The notes: generated by a model from the letters alone, not told the origin. DNA of 64,000 bases from Salipaludibacillus sp. CUR1 (GCF_021028955.1 NZ_JAIWPE010000094.1:62001-126000), one strand, 5' to 3'; numbered from the stretch's first letter, positions 32,022-41,456 are shown. Numbers and translations: made by a program.

Positions 32022-33368
32022 TTGAAACACGTACAAGTTATACAAACCAGTAAGTATTCAGACAAAAAATGGGATCAGAAACAATTTTTAACATTAGATG
32101 GAAATTCGTCCTTTAATAAAGGAAATACTGAAATAACTGTTGACCCCACTTTAGAATATCAGGGGTGGTTAGGCTTTGGAGGAGCATTTACTGAAGCGGC
32201 TGCTTACACGTTGTCTCAAATATCATCAGATAAACGGCAAGACGTCATTCATGCCTATTTTGACAAGCAGGGAGGCCTGGGCTATAACCTGGGCAGAACC
32301 CACATTCACAGTTGTGATTTTGCTTTGGAAAACTATACTTATGTGGACGAAAATGACACAGCCCTAAAATCGTTCTCCATTGAGAGGGAACATAAATACG
32401 TTATTCCATTAATAAAAGAAGCTGCTAATAAAGCAAATAAAGAGCTTACACTGTTAGCTTCTCCATGGAGTCCGCCTGCTTGGATGAAAACGAATAATGA
32501 AATGAACCATGGCGGGAAGTTAAAAGAAGAGTATCGGCAAACGTGGGCTAATTATTTTGTGAAGTATATTGAAGAGATGGAGAGCGCTGGAATTCCAATA
32601 TGGGGCGTAACAGTTCAAAATGAGCCTGAAGCGACGCAAGTGTGGGATTCTTGCCTTTATACAGCCGAAGAAGAAAGAGATTTTATTAAAGATTATTTAG
32701 GCCCAACGTTCTCTCAAAACGGATTGACAGATAAAAAAATCATTATATTAGATCATAACCGGGATATTATGGTCGAAAGAGCAACAACAGTATTATCAGA
32801 TCCTGAAGCTTCAAAATACATTTGGGGGACCGGCAACCATTGGTACGTATCTGAAGAATTTGAGAATTTATCCAAGGTGCATGAAGCTTTCCCTGATAAA
32901 CATTTAATATTTACTGAAGGATGCATTGAGGGCGGCGTTAAGTTAGGAGCGTGGGACACTGGTGAGCGTTATGCACGCAATATAATTGGAGACATGAATA
33001 ATTGGCTGGAAGGCTTTATTGATTGGAATCTTGTACTTAATGAGCAGGGCGGTCCTAATCACGTAGGAAACTATTGTGATGCCCCTGTCATTGCCGATAC
33101 AAAAAAAGACGAGATCCATTTTAACAGCTCTTATTACTATATTGGACATTTCAGTAAATATATTGAACCAGGAGCAAAGAGAATCGCTGTGAACTCAACT
33201 CTGGAGAGAGTGTCTGTCACCGCTTTTAAAAATCCGAATCGTGAGGTCGTTATTGTCATTCTTAATGAAAATGATGAGGAACATCATACTGTTCTAAACT
33301 TTGAAAACTGCCAAACAGACATTACTGTACCAAAAAGATCTATCACAACCTGCATTATTAAAAGCTAA
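32022..33368 (+). CDS. Glycoside hydrolase family 30 beta-glucosidase/glucanase
   Basis: This 448-residue retaining glycosidase is of the GH30 (glucosylceramidase-like) type. The (beta/alpha)8 barrel shows GFGGAFTEAAA near the start, SPWSPPAWMKTN, the acid/base Glu201 in VTVQNEPE and the nucleophile Glu299 in LIFTEGC. The C-terminal beta domain covers the last 80 residues. It has no signal peptide, so it acts on imported sugars. GH30 members cut beta-1,6-glucan, beta-xylosides or glucosylceramide; beta-1,6 side branches would fit the island. The start is a TTG after GGGAGG. It ends at a terminator shared with mtlD. Confidence 0.87.
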   Translation: MKHVQVIQTSKYSDKKWDQKQFLTLDGNSSFNKGNTEITVDPTLEYQGWLGFGGAFTEAAAYTLSQISSDKRQDVIHAYFDKQGGLGYNLGRTHIHSCDFALENYTYVDENDTALKSFSIEREHKYVIPLIKEAANKANKELTLLASPWSPPAWMKTNNEMNHGGKLKEEYRQTWANYFVKYIEEMESAGIPIWGVTVQNEPEATQVWDSCLYTAEEERDFIKDYLGPTFSQNGLTDKKIIILDHNRDIMVERATTVLSDPEASKYIWGTGNHWYVSEEFENLSKVHEAFPDKHLIFTEGCIEGGVKLGAWDTGERYARNIIGDMNNWLEGFIDWNLVLNEQGGPNHVGNYCDAPVIADTKKDEIHFNSSYYYIGHFSKYIEPGAKRIAVNSTLERVSVTAFKNPNREVVIVILNENDEEHHTVLNFENCQTDITVPKRSITTCIIKS

Positions 33369-33435
33369 GGCAAAGGAAGCTTGAGGGAGCTCGCAGAGAA
33401 GGCCATCAGGAATTCAATAGGATATAAGCAATAAA

Positions 33436-33487
33436 GAAAAGCCGTTTAGCAGGTCTTTAAATTGAGACTTACTAACGGCTTTTTTAT
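33436..33487. terminator. Bidirectional terminator between GH30 gene and mtlD
   Basis: AAAAGCCGTT pairs with AACGGCTTTT with further pairing of the inner arms, and T runs lie on both strands. Confidence 0.85.
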
Positions 33488-33506
33488 GCGGGTTAAACAG
33501 TTCCTG

Positions 33507-34658
33507 TTATGATAGTGAGAAGGATGTGTATTTAGCAGTTACTTCTTCAACGATTTGCCCGTTTTCTTCTAATCCTGAAATTTGGCTGAATGCTTTTCTG
33601 ACCCCATATGACTGAATTTTTTCCTGAAGTTCTACTGCTTCTGAATCCTCAGGGAAGTCGTAACGTAAAGCGGCCACAATCCCGTTTAATAAACCTTCCG
33701 GAACAACGTTTCTTGCCATTAGCTGTCTGACAGGGCTAACGAGGCGTTCATTATAACCGAGTTTCTTTACCGGCTGTCTGGCAACCCGGGTCACTTCATC
33801 TGTCAAATAAGGGTTAGTAAACCTCTCAATAATCTTTTCTATATATAGCTGGTGTTCGTCAGGGTCAAACCCATGCTTTTCGCAGATTAGCCGGCCAGTC
33901 TCTTTAAGCCCGTGAAGCACTTTCTCTTTTACCTTCTGGTCCAGCAGGGTGTCCTGAATCGTTTGTTTTCCGGCCTGATAGCCGTTATAAGCAGCTAAAG
34001 CATGCCCAGTGTTCACCGTAAATAATTTTCTTTCAATGTAAGCCTCTAAATTTCCAACAAAATGAACATCCTGTACAGGAGGTATGGGTCCCTTTATCGA
34101 TTTTTTATCGACTGCCCACTCAAAGAACGGCTCGACCAGGACATCAAGCAAATTTTCCTGGTTCTGGTCAGGAACAATCCGGTCTACAGCCGCATTCGGA
34201 AATCCGATCAGACGCTCAACAGTGTCGGTTGTCTGATTGTCCAAGTGCTCCACAACAGCGCTTTTTAACTGGTCGCTTCCCCCAATAGCATTTTCACAGG
34301 CGATAACGTTTAAGGGCTGTTCTGATTGAGATACTCTCTTCGTTAATCCTTTTGCGATTAGAGGGGCAATATGAGGAAGAATATGAGCTCCTACAGCTGT
34401 AGTCACAAGATCCGCCCGGGTAATCGCCTCAGTAATTTTCTGTTCATCTTTTATAGAATGAAGGCCCCGGACAGCAGATACAGTAAAAGACCTTTTTCCC
34501 TGCTCTGCGTAATAAACATTATAAGCTTGTTTTTCATTTATGGCGTCTATCAGGGCATCGTTAATATCAACAAACACCGTCTCATACCCTGATTCGGCCA
34601 GAAGTTTTCCAATAAAGCCGCGTCCAATATTCCCAGCTCCAAAATGAACAGCAATCAT
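33507..34658 (-). CDS. mtlD: Mannitol-1-phosphate 5-dehydrogenase
   Basis: MtlD oxidises mannitol-1-phosphate, delivered by the PTS, to fructose-6-phosphate with NAD. The 383-residue protein has the N-terminal Rossmann motif HFGAGNIGRGFIG, the acidic residue of the NAD pocket in VFVDIND, and the C-terminal domain with the active-site region EAYIERKLFTVNTGHALAAYNGY. Length is normal for the family. It is the last gene of the mtlA-mtlR-mtlF-mtlD operon and abuts the mtlF stop codon with no gap. GAGGTGGGG precedes the start. Confidence 0.96.
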   Translation of the reverse strand: MIAVHFGAGNIGRGFIGKLLAESGYETVFVDINDALIDAINEKQAYNVYYAEQGKRSFTVSAVRGLHSIKDEQKITEAITRADLVTTAVGAHILPHIAPLIAKGLTKRVSQSEQPLNVIACENAIGGSDQLKSAVVEHLDNQTTDTVERLIGFPNAAVDRIVPDQNQENLLDVLVEPFFEWAVDKKSIKGPIPPVQDVHFVGNLEAYIERKLFTVNTGHALAAYNGYQAGKQTIQDTLLDQKVKEKVLHGLKETGRLICEKHGFDPDEHQLYIEKIIERFTNPYLTDEVTRVARQPVKKLGYNERLVSPVRQLMARNVVPEGLLNGIVAALRYDFPEDSEAVELQEKIQSYGVRKAFSQISGLEENGQIVEEVTAKYTSFSLS

Positions 34659-35096
34659 TTACCCCACCTCGCTGAACAAGGAAAGAAGGTCTTCTTCGGA
34701 CTTTGCATTCACCATTTTTTCAATGTTTTCTTCGTCCGAGCAGACAATAGCGATTTTAGAGAGGATTTCCAGGTGTTCATTGTCTTTGCCGGCAATGCCA
34801 AAAATCATTTTCACCTGATTCCCGTCGCCGTAATCAACAGGTTCAGCCAGTTGAAGAATAGAAATCCCTGATGCGTGGACACTGCTTTTAGCGTCTTCCG
34901 TCCCATGGGGGATGGCAATAGAGTTGCCCATAAATGTAGAAGTAATTTCTTCTCTCTCAAACATTTTTTCAATGTAATCCTCGTTAACATAACCTCCATC
35001 TACGAGGATTTGACCGGCTTGGCGGATCGCTTCTTCTTTAGAATTAACTTTCTTATTTAATCTCACATTTTCTATAGAAATAATTGGTTTACTCAT
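34659..35096 (-). CDS. mtlF: Mannitol-specific PTS enzyme IIA
   Basis: This 145-residue cytoplasmic phosphocarrier accepts phosphate from HPr and passes it to the IIB domain of MtlA. The fold is the PTS EIIA type 2; the phosphorylated histidine is His64 in IAIPHGTED. It overlaps mtlR by 8 bases and touches mtlD, showing tight translational linkage. In some Gram-negative bacteria this domain is fused to the mannitol permease. Here it is separate, as in bacilli. Confidence 0.95.
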   Translation of the reverse strand: MSKPIISIENVRLNKKVNSKEEAIRQAGQILVDGGYVNEDYIEKMFEREEITSTFMGNSIAIPHGTEDAKSSVHASGISILQLAEPVDYGDGNQVKMIFGIAGKDNEHLEILSKIAIVCSDEENIEKMVNAKSEEDLLSLFSEVG

Positions 35097-37227
35097 AATA
35101 AGGATTCTCCTTTTTTAAATAATCTTGGTAAAAATTCAGCAGTTTGACACTCAGGAACTCGGAGATCTCTTGTTCCTTTCCGCCCTCAAATAAGGAGATA
35201 CTTCTCTCATTTTCAATGATGGCACTGCTGATAGTGCTTAATATTTCTGTCTCTTCGTCTGTCATGTCAGTAGGACCTAGCATAATCAGAACTCTTTTCA
35301 TCTCAATATCATTTTCGTCCATAGCTTTAACTTCAACTGCTTCAGACAAGTTAAGAATAACGAAAAGCGGCCTGATGACTGAGCTGTTTCTGGTGTGGAA
35401 TAAGGCTATGTGAGTCTCCGGTATGCCTAAACCGGAGAGTTCAGCCCTTTTTTTCAGACTTTTTATTACTTCATGTTCATCTGCCACAAGGCGGTCATCT
35501 TTCAGCTTACAAACAACTTGAAGCAAAGAATCCCACAAACCGCTTCCCTGCTCAGCCTCATATAAATGAAAGTTCCTCAGTAAATGGGCAGAAGCGGATA
35601 AACTTTTTTGCAAGTTACTGAATATATCTTTAACTGGAGAGCGGGGCTTTGAAGTGTCCTGCTTTTCTGAGTTTTTCAGTGCAGGTTTCTCCTGTTTCAC
35701 CGCATAAAAATGCTCTCTGCGATCGATATAATCTTGTATTTTAGCTACGTCATCTTTCGTCAAGAAAGGGTTGACTTGAACATAATCAACAGAATGATCG
35801 ACAAGTGGAATCGTTGAGATTACTAAATCAAGCTCCTCCGGCTGAAACTTATCCAACTCGAAGAGGGAACTGTTTTTAACTTCTGTTATATTAGGGAACT
35901 CACTCTGAAGCCTGCTGGCAATCATTTTAGAAGAACCGATACCGCTGGAACAGATAACAACTGCTTTGTGGGTGCGCCTGTTGTTTTCCCGTTCCATCGC
36001 TGAACCGAAATGGAGTACAAGAAAGCCTATTTCTTCGTCGGGAATAGTCATGCCCTTGGTTAAAACGCTTTTGAAAGCCTGTTTGACAGTTGAAAACAGG
36101 TCAGGATAGGTGGCCTGAATTTTCTCCTGCAGCGGGTTGTGAATATGCATCCCTTGTTTTAAGCGGTATAAAGCCGGTTCTAAATGAGCCATAAGCCCTT
36201 GATAGAGTGAGTGATCGTTATTAAAATCAACTTCCGTACGATTGCTCACTTCATTAATTAATTTTTTGGCAACCATGACCGTATCGAGGTTATCCTCGGT
36301 AAACAGCACCTGATGGTCCTGATGAAGTTTAGCCCCTCTTAAATGCATCGTAATATAGCCTATTTCAGCCTCGGGAATGTCCAGTGAAAATGACTTTTTC
36401 AGCTCCATGGCAAGTTTTTCGGCCAGTTTATATTCTTTTTTGTTTTTTAAATGCTCAGCTAAAGACGTGTTGATACTGATGTTTTCTCCTTTGGAAATCC
36501 GCTCAAGAGCCAAGGTAAGATGGACAACAAGAGCGATATATGCCGAATCTGCGATCTGGTAATCGAGCGTGCGAATAATTTTTTTTACGGATTCTTCAAC
36601 CTTCTTCAATTTGTCTATATTAATAAATCCGAGCAATTGTCCAGCGATAGATTCACTGAGGTCTGAATCCTGGTTCGGAAGCTTTCTGCGTATATATTTT
36701 AAGATTTCGCCTTCCTCAAAGTTTTCTGAAAGCAGACCGCTGATCGCTTTTCTTTTATCTGTTTCGCTGCCTGTAATCTGAATACCGAGCCCTCTTCTTC
36801 TCTCAAGCTCAAGGTCGTATTTCACCAGCCATTCATCTACTTTTTCCAAATCGTTAGTAATGGTAGCGACAGTAACATTTAAATCTACAGCGAAAGATTG
36901 AAGTTTAACCGGCTCGAAAGACTCAAGAAGCTTACAAATTATAATGACTTGCCTTTGTTCAGGCAAAAAATCAAAATGTTTAGCTTCCTGCAAGTCCTGG
37001 CTGAATTGCTTAATCTGCTCCTTAGCCCCTTTGAGAAAGATGCCTTTTCCGGCAATTTTCTCAAGAGTGAGCTCATATGGAAGCAGCAGCGAGTCAAAGG
37101 TGGCAACATCACGGTGGATAGTGCGTTCGCTCACCTGCAGGGAGTGAGCGATATCGCGGATCGTCACTCCCTCAGAATGTTTGATGAGCATCTCTAAGAT
37201 GAACTTGTCTCTTGCTGAAACATACAT
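35089..37227 (-). CDS. mtlR: Mannitol operon transcriptional activator MtlR
   Basis: MtlR is a multidomain PTS-controlled activator of the mannitol operon. The 712-residue protein has an N-terminal helix-turn-helix (TIRDIAHSLQVSERTIHRDV) and a second winged-helix region. Two PRD domains follow (about residues 190-400, with YITMHLRGA and GFLVLHFGSAM). An EIIB-like domain has Cys426 in VVICSSGIGSS, and a C-terminal EIIA-like domain has His611 in HIALFHTRNS. ATG 37227 is chosen since GGAG lies 8 bases upstream; the frame opens earlier at GTG 37236. Known MtlR proteins are switched by phosphorylation of the PRD, EIIB and EIIA sites. The order mtlA-mtlR-mtlF-mtlD resembles Geobacillus. Confidence 0.95.
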   Translation of the reverse strand: MYVSARDKFILEMLIKHSEGVTIRDIAHSLQVSERTIHRDVATFDSLLLPYELTLEKIAGKGIFLKGAKEQIKQFSQDLQEAKHFDFLPEQRQVIIICKLLESFEPVKLQSFAVDLNVTVATITNDLEKVDEWLVKYDLELERRRGLGIQITGSETDKRKAISGLLSENFEEGEILKYIRRKLPNQDSDLSESIAGQLLGFINIDKLKKVEESVKKIIRTLDYQIADSAYIALVVHLTLALERISKGENISINTSLAEHLKNKKEYKLAEKLAMELKKSFSLDIPEAEIGYITMHLRGAKLHQDHQVLFTEDNLDTVMVAKKLINEVSNRTEVDFNNDHSLYQGLMAHLEPALYRLKQGMHIHNPLQEKIQATYPDLFSTVKQAFKSVLTKGMTIPDEEIGFLVLHFGSAMERENNRRTHKAVVICSSGIGSSKMIASRLQSEFPNITEVKNSSLFELDKFQPEELDLVISTIPLVDHSVDYVQVNPFLTKDDVAKIQDYIDRREHFYAVKQEKPALKNSEKQDTSKPRSPVKDIFSNLQKSLSASAHLLRNFHLYEAEQGSGLWDSLLQVVCKLKDDRLVADEHEVIKSLKKRAELSGLGIPETHIALFHTRNSSVIRPLFVILNLSEAVEVKAMDENDIEMKRVLIMLGPTDMTDEETEILSTISSAIIENERSISLFEGGKEQEISEFLSVKLLNFYQDYLKKENPYYE

Positions 37228-37260
37228 AGGGATCACTCCGTTACAGCTGGTTCAGCTGCA

Positions 37261-38682
37261 TCACTTTAATTCATCAATAAGCTTGTCGTATTCCGGGCTG
37301 CTCAGGAAATTATCAACAGAAATATGGTGAGCAGATGCCAATTTTTCTTTAGCACGCGGCGTTAAATCCTTGTGAGTAATAACTACATCCGCATCTTCAG
37401 GAAGGTTGCTGATAGACGTATTGGCAACTTCAATATCCAATCCCGCTTTCTTAACTTTGTCACGGAGAATGGAAGCACCCATGGCACTGGACCCCATACC
37501 TGCGTCACATGCAAAAATAATTTTATTTACAGATGAAGCATTCAGTTGTTCTGATGGTTTATCAGAATCAGCCGTCAAAGCTGAAGATACGGAACTCTCT
37601 TTTCCTTTCATCGTTTCCATTTTTGATGCTGCTTCTGTAAGGTCTGCCTCTCCTTTGTTTTTGCTGGCTTTTAATATTACGGACGCAACAGCAAATGAAA
37701 TGGCTGTTGCGATGACGATACCGGAAAAGACAGGGAAATAATATCCTGGCTGGGTTAACAAAGTATAAGCAATAATACTTCCTGGTGACGGACTTGCAGG
37801 AAGCCCTGCTCCAAGTAAATTAAAAGTAAAGATCCCGCTCATCCCTCCAGCAATAGCTGCCAGAATAAGAGATGGTTTCATTAGGACATAAGGGAAATAG
37901 ATTTCATGGATCCCCCCGAAGAAATGAATAATTGCAGCTCCGGGAGCTGAACGTTTAGCCATCCCTCCGCCAAAGAACATAAACGCAAGAAGAATACCAA
38001 GCCCCGGCCCAGGGTTTGTTTCAAGAAGGAAGAGAATTGATCTTCCAACTTCAGAAGCCTGCTCTAAACCTAGTGGAGTTAAAACCCCGTGGTTAATGGC
38101 ATTGTTTAAGAACAGGACTTTCGCCGGTTCAATCAGGATACTTGTTAATGGAAGTAAACCGGCATCCACAATTGCTCCTACACCCACGCCCATCGCCTGG
38201 CTGAATGCAGAAACCACTGGTCCGACTCCCCCTAAACCGATAAGAGCGAGTGCACCGCCCAGAATCCCGGCTGAGAAGTTATTGATAAGCATTTCGAAAC
38301 CGGGTTTAATCTTGCCCTCCAGCAGACCATCGAATTTCTTAATGATAAAGCCGCCTAAAGGCCCCATAATCATTGCTCCGATAAACATTGGAACTTCTGC
38401 GCCGACAATGACACCCATTGTCGCAGTGGCCCCGACGACCCCGCCCCGTACGCCATGGACGAGCTTACCTCCCGTAAAACCAATTAACAGAGGCAGTAAG
38501 AATGTGATCATCGGTCCTACTAACTCGGCGAAACTTTCATTAGGGAGCCAGCCATCAGGAATAAAAAGTGCAGTAATAAGACCCCATGCAATGAAAGCGC
38601 CAATGTTCGGCATAATCATGCTGCTTAAAAAGTTGCCGAACCTTTGAATCTTTGTGCGGATCGAACCTTTGTTGTCAGTCAT
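37261..38682 (-). CDS. mtlA: Mannitol-specific PTS enzyme IICB
   Basis: This 473-residue membrane permease imports and phosphorylates mannitol. The IIC part (residues 1-340) has the start TKIQRFGNFLSSMIMPNIGAFIAWG, FTGGKLVHGVRGG, and the GGIHEIYFPYVLM loop with the conserved GIxExxxP-type glutamate. A linker of about 35 residues leads to the IIB domain with phosphorylated Cys392 in IIFACDAGMGSSAMGAS. ATG 38682 is preceded by AAGGAGGAG; an upstream in-frame TTG at 38709 covers that site and is not the start. No IIA domain is attached. It is the first gene of the mtl operon. Confidence 0.96.
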   Translation of the reverse strand: MTDNKGSIRTKIQRFGNFLSSMIMPNIGAFIAWGLITALFIPDGWLPNESFAELVGPMITFLLPLLIGFTGGKLVHGVRGGVVGATATMGVIVGAEVPMFIGAMIMGPLGGFIIKKFDGLLEGKIKPGFEMLINNFSAGILGGALALIGLGGVGPVVSAFSQAMGVGVGAIVDAGLLPLTSILIEPAKVLFLNNAINHGVLTPLGLEQASEVGRSILFLLETNPGPGLGILLAFMFFGGGMAKRSAPGAAIIHFFGGIHEIYFPYVLMKPSLILAAIAGGMSGIFTFNLLGAGLPASPSPGSIIAYTLLTQPGYYFPVFSGIVIATAISFAVASVILKASKNKGEADLTEAASKMETMKGKESSVSSALTADSDKPSEQLNASSVNKIIFACDAGMGSSAMGASILRDKVKKAGLDIEVANTSISNLPEDADVVITHKDLTPRAKEKLASAHHISVDNFLSSPEYDKLIDELK

Positions 38683-38704
38683 TGTTGTCTCCTCCTTTTT
38701 TAGT

Positions 38705-38719
38705 GACAAAAACTTTGTC
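38705..38719. promoter_or_regulatory. Inverted repeat in the mtlA leader
   Basis: GACAAA-AAC-TTTGTC, 23 bases before the mtlA start. It could be an operator or a small RNA hairpin. Confidence 0.35.
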
Positions 38720-38731
38720 TGTCTACTTTAA

Positions 38732-38760
38732 TAATAAAGCGCTGCCAATGCTGATTACAA
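38732..38760 (-). promoter_or_regulatory. Candidate mtl operon promoter with cre-like element
   Basis: On the minus strand TTGTAA and TTATTA are 17 bases apart. A CAGCGCTTTAT stretch between them matches a cre site at about 11 of 14 positions. Activator-dependent promoters are often this weak. Confidence 0.38.
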
Positions 38761-38895
38761 AGCAATCTAAAGCTAATTTCGTCAAAGGCATTGTTGACAT
38801 TTTTAATAATTCAGAGAGTGGCAAAATTATAATGGTGAATATTAGCGTGCCCAATTACCTATTAAATATTGTTTAATTGCTTCCTTATTCGGGAA

Positions 38896-38968
38896 GGAGG
38901 ACTCCACTGTCCCCATAAACGAACCATTTTTTACGAATGGTCATACGATGTTATGGGGAACAGTCTCC
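38896..38968. repeat. Long imperfect inverted repeat between mtlA and glmS
   Basis: The left arm ACTCCACTGTCCCCATAA and right arm TTATGGGGAACAGTCTCC pair over about 15 positions. A loop contains a second small hairpin (ACCATT/AATGGT). There is no T run, so it is not a clear terminator. Confidence 0.55.
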
Positions 38969-39028
38969 CCATTAAACTGGCCAGCCTGATTATGCTAAAA
39001 AAAGTCATTTTTGTTCATAAAAAAACAA

Positions 39029-39058
39029 TTGACCAGATTTTTACGGATGTAGTATGAT
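39029..39058 (+). promoter_or_regulatory. Sigma-A promoter of glmS
   Basis: TTGACC and TATGAT are separated by 18 bases. The transcript would start about 50 bases before the ribozyme. Confidence 0.65.
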
Positions 39059-39115
39059 TAGGCTATTCAAGAGAAGGAAGGAGGACCGGAGACCTGATTT
39101 TTTAAGCAACATAAA

Positions 39116-39266
39116 AGCGCCTGGACTGCGGACTGACAGGTTTATTTCGCAGTTGACGAGGAGGAGGTTCATCGAAGCATTCGGCGGATGCCTCCCGGCC
39201 GGTTTATCGCGGCCGTAAGCTTAAGCCCAAAACGGAAAGGTGACTTTCCGAACAAAGGCTTTAGCA
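39116..39266 (+). ncRNA. glmS self-cleaving ribozyme
   Basis: The leader contains the conserved glmS ribozyme. The cleavage site is at AGCGCC (G1 at 39117), with the core GACGAGGAGGAGGTTCATCG and GCATTCGGCGGATGCCTCCC (the P2.1/P2 region). A CCGGCCG...CGGCCG helix, an ACGGAAAGG/CTTTCCG stem and the closing AAGCTTAAGCC/GGCTTTAGC helix follow. The ribozyme cuts its own mRNA when bound to glucosamine-6-phosphate, the product of GlmS. Confidence 0.93.
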
Positions 39267-39319
39267 TCGATAACGCATTTATTAATGAATTTAAAAAAAA
39301 CTAACAATAGATAAAGAGT

Positions 39320-39355
39320 GGGGCAAGTATGCCCCTTAGGAGCATTTCTTGCCCC
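39320..39355 (+). promoter_or_regulatory. Additional hairpin directly upstream of the glmS ribosome site
   Basis: GGGGCAAG and ATGC pair with GCAT and CTTGCCCC. The stem ends 5 bases before the GGGAGG site at 39361. It is separate from the ribozyme and its purpose is unclear. Confidence 0.55.
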
Positions 39356-39376
39356 GCCGAGGGAGGAAATGACATT

Positions 39377-41179
39377 ATGTGTGGAATTGTAGGATATGTA
39401 GGAACGGAAAATGCAAAGGAAATCCTTTTAAGAGGTTTAGAGAAACTCGAATACCGGGGCTATGACTCTGCCGGCATTGCGATTGCCAATGATGACGGAA
39501 TTCATGTATACAAGGAAAAAGGCCGGATCGCTACGCTTCGTGAATCTGTAGATGAATCAGAAGCCGGGATGATTGGGATAGGACATACCCGCTGGGCGAC
39601 GCACGGTGCGCCAAGCCAGCTGAATGCCCACCCGCATCAGAGTACAACAGCCAGGTATACGATTGTTCATAACGGAGTTATTGAAAACTATGAATACATT
39701 CGCAGAGAGCACCTTCCTCACGTAGAGATGGTCAGTGAAACGGATACGGAGATCATCGTTCAGCTTGTGGAAAAATTCGCTTCTGAAGGTTTTGAAACAG
39801 AAGAAGCGTTCCGCAAAGCTTTAAGCGTGTTGAAAGGGTCTTATGCGACAGCTCTGTTAGACCTTGAAGATCCAGATACTATTTATGTAGGAAAAAATAA
39901 AAGTCCGCTCCTTGTTGGACTAAGTGATGGTGTAAATGTCGTAGCGAGTGATGCGATGGCTATGCTGCAGGTTACCAATGAGTTCGTTGAAATTATGGAC
40001 GAAGAAATCGTAACGGTCACAAGAGATAAAGCGGTCATAAAGACGCTTGATGGTGAAGAGGTTACACGGGACCCGTATGTGGCTGAAATTGACAGTACGG
40101 ATATTGAAAAAGGCACTTATCCTCATTATATGCTCAAAGAAATTGACGAGCAGCCTTTTGTCATCCGTAATATCATCACGAAATACAAGGATGCAGACGA
40201 CAGCATTAAGCTTGATGAACAAGTTCGTCAGGCTGTCATTGATGCTGACCGGATTTATATTATTGCGGCAGGAACGAGTTACCACGCAGGCCTTGTCGGG
40301 AAAGAGCTGATCGAAAAGATTGCCAATATCCCTGTAGAAACGCACATCGCCAGCGAATTTCTCTACAACATGCCGCTGTTAAGTAAAAAACCACTCTTTA
40401 TATTTATTTCACAGAGCGGGGAAACAGCAGATTCCCGCGGAGTACTCGTCAATGTGAAAAAGTTAGGCCATAAAACATTAACTATTACGAACGTGCCGGG
40501 TTCAACCTTGTCCCGCGAAGCAGATCACACACTGCACACGTATGCCGGCCCTGAAATTGCTGTAGCTTCCACGAAAGCTTACACTGCCCAAATGGCTGTT
40601 CTTGCTATTATGGCGGTGGACGCAGCCCGGGCTGCAGGAGTTGAAATGGATTTCGATCCGCTTCAGGAACTTGGCATTGTAGCAAACGCCATGGAAATCT
40701 TCACAGAGCAGAAGGATGTGCTTGAAGAGATTGCCCGCGACTATTTAAGCGTGGCGCGCAGCTGCTTCTTTATCGGACGTTCTATGGACTACCATGTGTG
40801 CCTTGAAGGTGCGCTTAAGCTGAAAGAAATCTCTTATATTCAGGCGGAAGGCTTCGCCGGCGGAGAATTAAAGCACGGCACAATTGCTTTAATTGAAGAA
40901 GGCACCCCTGTCGTCGGCCTTGCCACTCAGGAAGCAGTTCACCTAAATCTTCGAGGTAATATGAAAGAAGTTGTTGCCCGCGGAGCGTATCCTTGTATGA
41001 TCAGCATGGAAGGTTTCGCAGAAGAAGACGATAAAATTGTCATCCCTAAAGTCCACGATTACCTCACACCATTAGTGAGCGTGATTCCAATGCAGCTTAT
41101 CTCATACTATGCTGCCCTCCATAGAGGATGCGACGTAGATAAGCCAAGGAATCTGGCTAAAAGTGTGACGGTTGAGTAG
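39377..41179 (+). CDS. glmS: Glutamine--fructose-6-phosphate aminotransferase GlmS
   Basis: GlmS makes glucosamine-6-phosphate from fructose-6-phosphate and glutamine, the first step to UDP-GlcNAc. The 600-residue protein has the same length as B. subtilis GlmS. The N-terminal glutaminase starts at Cys2 (MCGIVGYVG), with HTRWATHG and the NGVIENY segment. Two SIS domains follow ([35 protein letters not shown]), ending in the catalytic [13 protein letters not shown] tail. ATG 39377 is correct because Cys2 must be the nucleophile; an in-frame upstream ATG at 39329 would bury it. Expression is controlled by the upstream ribozyme. Confidence 0.98.
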   Translation: MCGIVGYVGTENAKEILLRGLEKLEYRGYDSAGIAIANDDGIHVYKEKGRIATLRESVDESEAGMIGIGHTRWATHGAPSQLNAHPHQSTTARYTIVHNGVIENYEYIRREHLPHVEMVSETDTEIIVQLVEKFASEGFETEEAFRKALSVLKGSYATALLDLEDPDTIYVGKNKSPLLVGLSDGVNVVASDAMAMLQVTNEFVEIMDEEIVTVTRDKAVIKTLDGEEVTRDPYVAEIDSTDIEKGTYPHYMLKEIDEQPFVIRNIITKYKDADDSIKLDEQVRQAVIDADRIYIIAAGTSYHAGLVGKELIEKIANIPVETHIASEFLYNMPLLSKKPLFIFISQSGETADSRGVLVNVKKLGHKTLTITNVPGSTLSREADHTLHTYAGPEIAVASTKAYTAQMAVLAIMAVDAARAAGVEMDFDPLQELGIVANAMEIFTEQKDVLEEIARDYLSVARSCFFIGRSMDYHVCLEGALKLKEISYIQAEGFAGGELKHGTIALIEEGTPVVGLATQEAVHLNLRGNMKEVVARGAYPCMISMEGFAEEDDKIVIPKVHDYLTPLVSVIPMQLISYYAALHRGCDVDKPRNLAKSVTVE

Positions 41180-41256
41180 TTCAAGGAACACGGAGAGGCT
41201 TTATGTATAGTTTTTAAAGTATTATATACAGCTTTAAACTAAGTACTAAACAAACG

Positions 41257-41308
41257 TAAAAACTGAGCAATAAGAAGGTATGTTACTTCTTTTGCTCAGT
41301 TTTTTATA
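41257..41308 (+). terminator. Terminator after glmS
   Basis: AAACTGAGCAA pairs with TTGCTCAGTTT, inner arms AAGAAG/CTTCTT, then a T run. Confidence 0.88.
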
Positions 41309-41335
41309 TTTAAGGGAGTAGTGGCGACTGATTGC

Positions 41336-41406
41336 ATAAGAAAAAGCACCTTGACCGTGAGCCTGGCCTGAAACGGGAAGGCCAGGCTGACTTGGAAGGT
41401 GCTTTG
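41336..41406 (-). terminator. Terminator of katG (minus strand)
   Basis: AAAGCACCTT/AAGGTGCTTT encloses AGCCTGGCCT/AGGCCAGGCT. On the minus strand it is followed by TTTTTCTT. Confidence 0.85.
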
Positions 41407-41456
41407 TTGCCGGATGATTTTTGCAGTGCAATCTATACCTGCAAAATCTCCGAATA

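Noticed and set aside
38096-38647. 183-codon plus-strand ORF opposite mtlA
   Set aside because: Its Pro/Ile/Thr-rich composition is what the complement of a membrane protein gene gives; mtlA is well supported.
38869-39057. 62-codon ORF before the glmS promoter
   Set aside because: No ribosome site that fits, no conserved features, and it overlaps the inverted repeat and the glmS promoter.
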